Assembly: GCA_031279575.1 (NCBI GenBank)
Contig: JAITIG010000237.1
Location: 1 to 9,960, forward strand
Length of the DNA stretch: 9,960 nt
Direction of reading: 5' to 3'
DNA from: Bifidobacteriaceae bacterium
GTDB taxonomy: Bacteria > Actinomycetota > Actinomycetes > Actinomycetales > WQXJ01
The notes below the pieces were generated by a model. That model ran no database searches and was not told the DNA's origin. It saw only the letters and a list, made by a program, of their open reading frames with translations. The translations under genes were made by a program, and so were the position numbers. Shown here one piece after another: positions 5,616 through 9,960 of this stretch (positions are counted from its first letter, which is position 1; every line of letters starts with the position of its first letter).

Positions 5616-6590
5616 TTGCGCACTAGCAAAACCTTGGCGCTGGCCGCCGTCGCCTTGGCGGCCGCCGCGGCCGGCTGCGCCGCCACCCAGCCCGAGGCCG
5701 GCTCTCCGGTCAAAGTCTCCATCGCCATCCAGCCCTGGCTGGGCTACGGCGCCTGGTACATCGCCCAAGACCAGGACTTCTTCGCCGCCAACGGCCTGGA
5801 AGTCGAGCTGGTCGACTTCGAGGCCGATGCCGACATGCTGGCAGCCCTGGCGGCCGGGCAGGTCGACGCCCTGAACGTCGCCTCCCACGGGGCCTTGCTG
5901 ATGATCGAGACCGGGGTCGACGCCAAGATTGTGCTGCTGGAGGACGCCTCGACCAGCGCCGACGCCATCATCACCGGCGGCGGCATCGCCGGGGTCGCAG
6001 ACCTGGCCGGCCAGGAGGTGGCCTACGAGGAGGGCACCACCTCCGACCTGCTGCTCAACTACGCCCTCAGCCAGGTCGGCCTGACCATCGCGGACATCCA
6101 GAAGGTGCCGATGGGCGCGGCCGAGGCGGGCGCGGCGCTGATCGCCGGGCGGGTGCCGGCCGCGGTCACCTACGAGCCGTACATCACCGAGGCCAAGTCC
6201 CAAAACCCGGCGGTGGAGGTGATCTACGAGGCCTCCGCCAAAGAGGGCCTGATCTCCGACGTGCTGATGGTGGGCGGCCAATTCGCCCAGGACAACCCCG
6301 AGGCGGTGACCGGGCTGATCAAGGCTTGGGGCCAGGCGGTCGACTTCTACAACGCCAACACCGACCAGGGCCGGGCCATCATCGCGGCCGGGGTGGGCGA
6401 GGAGCCGGAGGCGCTGGCCACCGCCTTCGACGGGGTGCAGTTCTTCGACCTGGCCCAAAACCAGGAGCTGCTGGGCGGCCAGTACGCCAGCTCGACCCTG
6501 CCGGCGGTGCGCGAGGTGGCCCTGGCGGCGGGTTTGGTGGACGGCAGCGCCGATCCAGCCAGCGCCGTCGACCCGAGCTTCCTGCCCTAG
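5616..6590 (+). CDS. ABC transporter substrate-binding lipoprotein, NMT1/THI5/SsuA-like
   Basis: This 324-residue secreted binding protein captures the substrate for the downstream permease and ATPase. The TTG start at 5616 gives a short signal (RTSK, then a Leu/Ala core) ending in AAGC with Cys21, a lipidation site. The mature protein begins with the family pattern KVSIAIQPWLGYGAWYIA at residues 33-50. DFFAANGLEVELV follows, then LAAGQVDALNVAS, the D-A-S-x-S-A-D-A-I segment near 110-118, and DLAGQEVAYEEGTTS. This is the fold of binding proteins for sulfonates, taurine, nitrate and thiamine pyrimidines. The order binding protein, permease, ATPase with very short gaps marks one operon. The fused M20 hydrolase on the ATPase suggests an N-acyl or amide-containing ligand, with formylaminopyrimidine (ThiY-like) as one candidate. 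The family covers several ligands, so no gene symbol is given. The stop is 9 bases before the permease start. Confidence 0.88.
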   Translation: MRTSKTLALAAVALAAAAAGCAATQPEAGSPVKVSIAIQPWLGYGAWYIAQDQDFFAANGLEVELVDFEADADMLAALAAGQVDALNVASHGALLMIETGVDAKIVLLEDASTSADAIITGGGIAGVADLAGQEVAYEEGTTSDLLLNYALSQVGLTIADIQKVPMGAAEAGAALIAGRVPAAVTYEPYITEAKSQNPAVEVIYEASAKEGLISDVLMVGGQFAQDNPEAVTGLIKAWGQAVDFYNANTDQGRAIIAAGVGEEPEALATAFDGVQFFDLAQNQELLGGQYASSTLPAVREVALAAGLVDGSADPASAVDPSFLP

Positions 6591-6599
6591 GGCCCGGCC

Positions 6600-7385
6600 T
6601 TGTCCCGCCGGCGGGTCAAAGCCCGCCTCTCGCGGCGCGGCTACCTCGCCATCGCCCTGGGCACTTTTGCCGGCCTGGTGGCCGTTTGGGGGGCGGCGAG
6701 TGGCGCGGGGCTGGTTCCGGCGCTGTTCCTGCCCTCGCCCGGCGCGGTGGTGGCGGCGCTGGTGGACAAGGCCTTGAGCGGCGAGTTGTGGGGCGACATC
6801 GGCCTGTCCTGCTATCGCATCACCATGGGCTATCTGCTGGCCACGGCCATGGCGCTGGTGCTGGGGCCGCTGATGGGGGCCTCCGCCAGAATTGAGGCGG
6901 CCCTGGAACCGCTGTTCGATTTCATCCGCTACATGCCAGTGGTGGCCTTTGTGCCGCTGACTATTTTGTGGGTCGGCACAGGCGACTCGCAGAAGTTTTT
7001 GATCATTTGGCTGGGCACCTTTTTCCAGCAGGTTTTGATGGTGGCCGATGCCGTCCGCCAGGTCCCCCAGCCCCTGGTCCACCTGGGGGAGACGCTGGGG
7101 TTGGGCCGGGCGGCGATCCTGGCCCGGATTGTCTTCCCGGCGGCTTGGCCGCGCATCTTCGACACCTTGCGCATCACTTTGGGCTGGGCTTGGACCTGGC
7201 TGGTGGTGGCCGAGCTGGTGGCGGCGGCCGGCGGCATGGGGTACCGCATCACGGTGGCGCAGCGGTATTTCGCCACCGACACGATCATCGGCTACGTCAT
7301 CGCGCTGGGGTTGCTGGGATTGTGCCTGGACCAGGCGATGCGGGCTTTGGGCCGGGTGCTGTTCCGCTACCAGAGGGCCGCCTGA
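6600..7385 (+). CDS. ABC transporter permease, SsuC/ThiX-like (BPD_transp_1)
   Basis: This 261-residue inner-membrane permease has about six hydrophobic segments, roughly at residues 15-38, 73-93, 110-126, 131-150, 191-211 and 229-245. The EAA loop, which docks the ATPase, reads E164-TLGLG-RAAI-LARIVF-P180 followed by AAWPRIFDTLR. The LPSPGAV entry near 44 and the FIRYMPVVAFVPL segment near 108-120 are typical of the nitrate/sulfonate/taurine group. It starts with TTG at 6600, 9 bases after the binding-protein stop, with only a weak GGG-type site around 6589-6592. Translation probably depends on coupling from the upstream gene. Its TGA shares one base with the ATG of the ATPase fusion (TGATG), a classic coupled junction. 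The membrane partner appears complete, so the transporter should be functional as a homodimeric pore. Confidence 0.9.
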   Translation: MSRRRVKARLSRRGYLAIALGTFAGLVAVWGAASGAGLVPALFLPSPGAVVAALVDKALSGELWGDIGLSCYRITMGYLLATAMALVLGPLMGASARIEAALEPLFDFIRYMPVVAFVPLTILWVGTGDSQKFLIIWLGTFFQQVLMVADAVRQVPQPLVHLGETLGLGRAAILARIVFPAAWPRIFDTLRITLGWAWTWLVVAELVAAAGGMGYRITVAQRYFATDTIIGYVIALGLLGLCLDQAMRALGRVLFRYQRAA

Positions 7386-9568
7386 TGGCCGCGGGCGCCC
7401 CCAAGGTCGAGATCAGGGGTTTGGCCAAGCGGTTCGGCCAGGTGGTGGCGCTGGAGGCGGTGGACTTGGCGCTGGGCGCCGACGAGTTTGTCTCGCTGGT
7501 GGGGGTCTCCGGCTGCGGCAAGTCGACCCTGCTCTCGATCATCGCCGGCTTGGCCGAGCCGAGCGCGGGCCAGGTGCTGGTGGACGGGGCGCCCATCGCC
7601 GGGCCGGGCCGCGACCGGGGGGTGGTGTTCCAGGAGGCCACGCTGCTGCCCTGGCTGACGGCGCGCCAGAATGTCGAGTTCGCCTTGCGGGCCGAGCCGC
7701 TCAGCCCCGCCGAGCGGGCGGCGGCGGCCTTGGAGCACCTTGAGCTGGTCGGTTTGACCGGTTTTGCCGAGGCCTACCCGGCGCAGCTCTCAGGCGGGAT
7801 GCGCCAGCGGGTGGCGCTGGCCCGCTCGCTGTCCTACCGGCCCACCATTTTGCTGATGGACGAGCCGTTTGGCGCGCTCGACGCGTTGACCCGGCGCGAG
7901 ATGCAGGAGTTGCTGACCGGCATCTGGGAGGCCCACCGCATGACGGTGCTGTTTGTGACGCACGATATCGAGGAGGCGGTCTTCCTGTCCGACCGCGTGG
8001 TCACGATGACGCCGCGCCCGGGCCGGGTGCGGGCCGAGGTCGAGGTCGACCTGCCGCGCCCGCGCCGCCCCGAGACCCAGACCGAGCCGCATTTCATGGA
8101 GCTGGCCGGCCACCTGCTGCGCTCTTTCCGCCCCGCCGCCGCCCCGCCGGCCAAGACAACGGTGGTGCCCGGGGCGCCGCGCCCGGCCGAGGCCCCAGCC
8201 GGCTTGGGCGGGGCGGGTGCCGGCTCAGCCGATGCCGAAGCGGCGCCGGCCCGGCCGGTTGGCGCGGCTGGGCCGGACGGCACGGCATCGGGCGGCGCGG
8301 CGGCGGCGCCGGGTGGCCGGCTCGGCGCGGCTGGGCCGGCCGGCCCGGCATCGGGCGGCGCGGCGGCGGGCTTGGCGCGGGCGGCCGAGCGGGCGATCTC
8401 AGCGGAGATCGACCCGGCCGAGTTGCGCCACCTGCTGGGAGCCCTGGTGCGGGCGGATTCGCGAAACCCGCCCGGCCGCGAGGCGGCCGCCGCCCGCCTG
8501 GTGGCGGAGCGCCTGGCCGGGGCCGGCTGGGCGGTGGAGTTGCAGGAGTTGGAGCCGGGCCGGCCCAACGTGGTGGCGCGCCTGCCCGGCCACAGCCCCG
8601 ACGCCCTGCTGCTCAACGCCCACCTGGACACGGTCGGCATCGGCGATCTGGGCCTGTGGTCGGCCGAGCCGCTGGGCGGCGAGGTGGTGGGCGGCAACCT
8701 TTACGGCCTGGGCGCGGCCGATATGAAAGGCGGCCTGGCGGCCATGGTGGCCGCCGCCCAGGCTGTGGCCCGCCGCCCCGCCGAGCGGCGGCGCAGCCTG
8801 GTGCTGACCGCCGTGATCGACGAGGAGGTCTGGTTCAAGGGCACCAAAGCCCTGATCGCCTCCGGCCAACTGGCCAACTGCGTCCAAGCCTATGTGGGCG
8901 AGCCGACCTCGCTTCAGATCGCCACCGCGCTCCAGGGCGCGGCCGAGTTCACCGCCCGGGTGCGCGGCCGGGCCGCCCACACCGGCATGGCGGAGTTGGG
9001 CCGCAACGCCATCTGGGACATGACCCATGTGCTGGAGGCGCTGCGCGGCTACGCCCGGGGCTTGGCCGGCCGGGGCGCCGAATTGGGCTTCGCGGCCGAC
9101 CCGTCGCTCAACTTGGGCGTGATCGAGGGCGGCAGCGGCGTCACCTTGGTGCCGCAGCTGTGCCGCATCGCCTTCGACCGCCAGGTTTTGCCTGGCGAGG
9201 ATGTCGAGGCGGTGGTGGAGGAGATCCGCCGCTTGTTCGGCGCGACTTGCGCCCGCCACGGTATCGAGGGCGACTTGGTGTGCGACCAGTTTTTCCGGCC
9301 GTGGCGGGCGGAGGCGGACTCCGCCGCCGTCGGCGCGCTGAGGCGGGCCCACCGCGCCGCCTTGGGCGCGGAGGCGGGCGAGACCTTGTTCCGCGGCTAC
9401 TGCGAGGTGGAGTTGCTGGCGGGCGCCGGCATCCCGGGCGCGGTCTACGGCCCCGGCGACCTGCTGCGGGCCCACCGCCCGGACGAGTTCGCCCCCCTGG
9501 CCGAGGTCGAGGCCGCCGCCCGCGTCTACGCCGAGCTGGCCTGGGACTTCGCCACCGCCGCCGCCTGA
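7385..9568 (+). CDS. Fusion of ABC transporter ATPase (SsuB/ThiZ-like) with M20 family metallo-amidohydrolase
   Basis: A single frame of 727 residues with no stop holds two complete enzymes. Residues 1-250 are an ABC ATPase: Walker A GCGKST at 43-48, Q-loop Q83, signature LSGGMRQR at 135-142, Walker B D159-E160 and H-loop H193. Residues 252-337 form an Ala/Gly/Pro-rich linker with an in-frame 21-residue duplication. Residues 338-727 are an M20 (ArgE/DapE-like) hydrolase with its metal and catalytic set intact: H413-L-D415, D446 in ADMKGG, E480-E481, E506 in GEPT and H697 in AHRPDE. The dimer-domain H532 is in AAHTG. The ATG at 7385 overlaps the permease stop by one base. Any separate start for the hydrolase would have to be an in-frame GTG (8162, 8165) or TTG (8372) without a clear ribosome site. 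Uptake and hydrolysis are therefore probably physically linked at the membrane. YlmB, an M20 deformylase working with ThiXYZ, is a known functional analogue. A peptidase or another deacylase is the alternative. Confidence 0.88.
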   Translation: MAAGAPKVEIRGLAKRFGQVVALEAVDLALGADEFVSLVGVSGCGKSTLLSIIAGLAEPSAGQVLVDGAPIAGPGRDRGVVFQEATLLPWLTARQNVEFALRAEPLSPAERAAAALEHLELVGLTGFAEAYPAQLSGGMRQRVALARSLSYRPTILLMDEPFGALDALTRREMQELLTGIWEAHRMTVLFVTHDIEEAVFLSDRVVTMTPRPGRVRAEVEVDLPRPRRPETQTEPHFMELAGHLLRSFRPAAAPPAKTTVVPGAPRPAEAPAGLGGAGAGSADAEAAPARPVGAAGPDGTASGGAAAAPGGRLGAAGPAGPASGGAAAGLARAAERAISAEIDPAELRHLLGALVRADSRNPPGREAAAARLVAERLAGAGWAVELQELEPGRPNVVARLPGHSPDALLLNAHLDTVGIGDLGLWSAEPLGGEVVGGNLYGLGAADMKGGLAAMVAAAQAVARRPAERRRSLVLTAVIDEEVWFKGTKALIASGQLANCVQAYVGEPTSLQIATALQGAAEFTARVRGRAAHTGMAELGRNAIWDMTHVLEALRGYARGLAGRGAELGFAADPSLNLGVIEGGSGVTLVPQLCRIAFDRQVLPGEDVEAVVEEIRRLFGATCARHGIEGDLVCDQFFRPWRAEADSAAVGALRRAHRAALGAEAGETLFRGYCEVELLAGAGIPGAVYGPGDLLRAHRPDEFAPLAEVEAAARVYAELAWDFATAAA
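8258..8383 (+). repeat. In-frame 63-bp duplication in the ATPase-M20 linker
   Basis: Two 63-bp units (8258-8320 and 8321-8383) encode related 21-residue segments, VGAAGPDGTASGGAAAA... and LGAAGPAGPASGGAAAG... The blocks GGCGCGGCTGGGCCGG and GGCATCGGGCGGCGCGGCGG recur exactly one unit apart. It lengthens the disordered linker without breaking the frame and falls exactly between the two enzyme domains. Confidence 0.85.
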
Positions 9569-9590
9569 CCCGGCCGGCCGCCACCGCCCG

Positions 9591-9646
9591 CCGGCGCGAA
9601 AATGGCAAACGAAACCGCCAAATCGTTCGCCCCGGCGCAAAATGGC
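9591..9646. repeat. Short direct repeat after the transporter operon
   Basis: CCGGCGCGAAAATGGC (9591-9606) recurs with one base deleted as CCGGCGCAAAATGGC (9632-9646), 41 bp apart. The stretch is AT-richer than its surroundings and lies between the M20 stop and the DUF4143 fragment. It could mark a rearrangement junction or hold the operon's end. Weak pairing (GCGAA...TTCGC) is possible, but no T run is present. Confidence 0.4.
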
Positions 9647-9688
9647 GCATAGAAAAGCCAACCGGAAACCCAGGCTGAGGCAGACCGC

Positions 9689-9898
9689 GTGGTCGACACG
9701 GGGCTGCGCCGGGCGCTGTTGGTGGACCGGCCGGCCGGCCGCGGCCACGTGCTGGAAAACCTGGTCTACCTAGAGCTGCTGCGCCGGGGCGGCAAGGTCA
9801 TGGTCGGCAAGATCGGCGCGGGCGCGGTCGACTTCGTGGTTGAGGACTCCGGCGGGGCCTCGGGGCCGGCTAGGCCGGGCGGGCGAAGGGGAAGGTGA
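9689..9898 (+). pseudogene. Fragment of a DUF4143-type AAA ATPase gene
   Basis: Only 69 residues are readable from a GTG at 9689; the same frame is open back to a TAG at 9650. The segment VDTGLRRALL...GHVLENLVYLELLRRGGKVMVGKIG...VDFVVED matches the conserved DUF4143 region of the ATPases that pair a P-loop N-terminus with this C-terminal domain. In that family the stretch normally lies well inside a protein of about 400 residues. The P-loop domain and the rest of the C-terminus are missing here, and after VDFVVED the frame turns into Gly/Arg/Pro-rich sequence and stops. I read it as a decayed remnant, not a working gene. The family is often spread in accessory regions, so this supports local genome turnover. 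Confidence 0.65.
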
Positions 9899-9960
9899 GG
9901 GTTTCGCGGATGGTCGCGCCGGTCAGGGTCATCCCACCCGGTCCACGCCCAGGCCCTGGC
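9870..9960 (-). other. Possible 3' end of a minus-strand gene running out of the window
   Basis: On the minus strand one frame entering from the window edge reads QGLGVDRVG and stops with TGA at 9929-9931. That stop overlaps an ATG at 9932 (ATGA), which opens a 20-residue frame, MTLTGATIRETLTFPFARPA, ending with TAG at 9870-9872. This could be a gene tail plus a tiny coupled frame, or one C-terminus broken by a frameshift. Too little is visible to assign anything. Confidence 0.2.

Noticed and set aside
5571..7082. Minus-strand open frame of 503 residues opposite the binding protein and permease
   Set aside because: Low-complexity Gln/Gly/His/Arg shadow crossing two real genes. No ribosome site or motif supports it.
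6968..7384. N-terminal extension of the ATPase-M20 frame into the permease gene
   Set aside because: The frame is open by chance inside the permease and reads as Gly/Arg/His-rich noise. The coupled ATG at 7385 gives the normal ATPase start.
9595..9630. Rho-independent terminator after the ATPase-M20 gene
   Set aside because: Pairing of GCGAA with TTCGC around TGGC/GCCA is weak and interrupted, and no T run follows.
8399..9748. Minus-strand open frame of 449 residues opposite the M20 domain
   Set aside because: Antisense shadow; the plus-strand frame has all M20 metal ligands.

Overview
The window is very GC-rich. Hand counts of single 60-base lines give roughly 63-68% in the flavoprotein and binding-protein genes and about 87% in the densest part of the methylase-like gene. 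It uses TTG as well as ATG starts, and the densely packed genes carry Tat and lipoprotein signals. This points to an actinobacterium. The flavoprotein resembles the large FAD-reductase families of anaerobic gut Actinobacteria (Coriobacteriia-like), which hints at an anaerobic or host-associated lifestyle. I cannot name the genus.

Layout: (1) 1-509 has no gene. It holds three tandem 125-bp units, each with a 16-bp-arm hairpin, followed by a G-rich 37-bp tandem repeat. (2) Minus strand, 5326 down to 510: an apparent operon of three genes. These are a Tat-exported FAD-dependent reductase, a small two-helix protein with a Gly/Pro repeat core, and a large protein that joins a type I restriction specificity module (two target-recognition-like halves, N-terminal) to an HsdM-like adenine methylase (C-terminal). 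The methylase catalytic NPPF motif is degenerate. (3) 5327-5615 is a divergent control region with several inverted repeats. (4) Plus strand, 5616-9568: a tight three-gene operon encoding a lipoprotein binding protein, a permease, and a single polypeptide joining an ABC ATPase to a complete M20 metallo-amidohydrolase through an Ala/Gly/Pro-rich linker. (5) 9569-9960 contains a fragment of a DUF4143 AAA-type ATPase gene and possibly the 3' end of a minus-strand gene.

How they may work together: the plus operon reads as import plus hydrolysis of a small N-acylated compound, with the importer motor and the hydrolase fused. The best pathway precedent is ThiXYZ plus the YlmB deformylase, which salvage formylaminopyrimidine for thiamine. 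The substrate is an inference, and I saw no TPP riboswitch. The minus operon puts an oxidoreductase upstream of a DNA-recognition/methylase-like protein with no visible nuclease partner. Its role is unclear: an atypical or dead modification enzyme, or a DNA-binding regulator. The most unusual items are the ATPase-M20 fusion, the inverted S-to-M fusion with a broken catalytic motif, and the 125-bp hairpin array.
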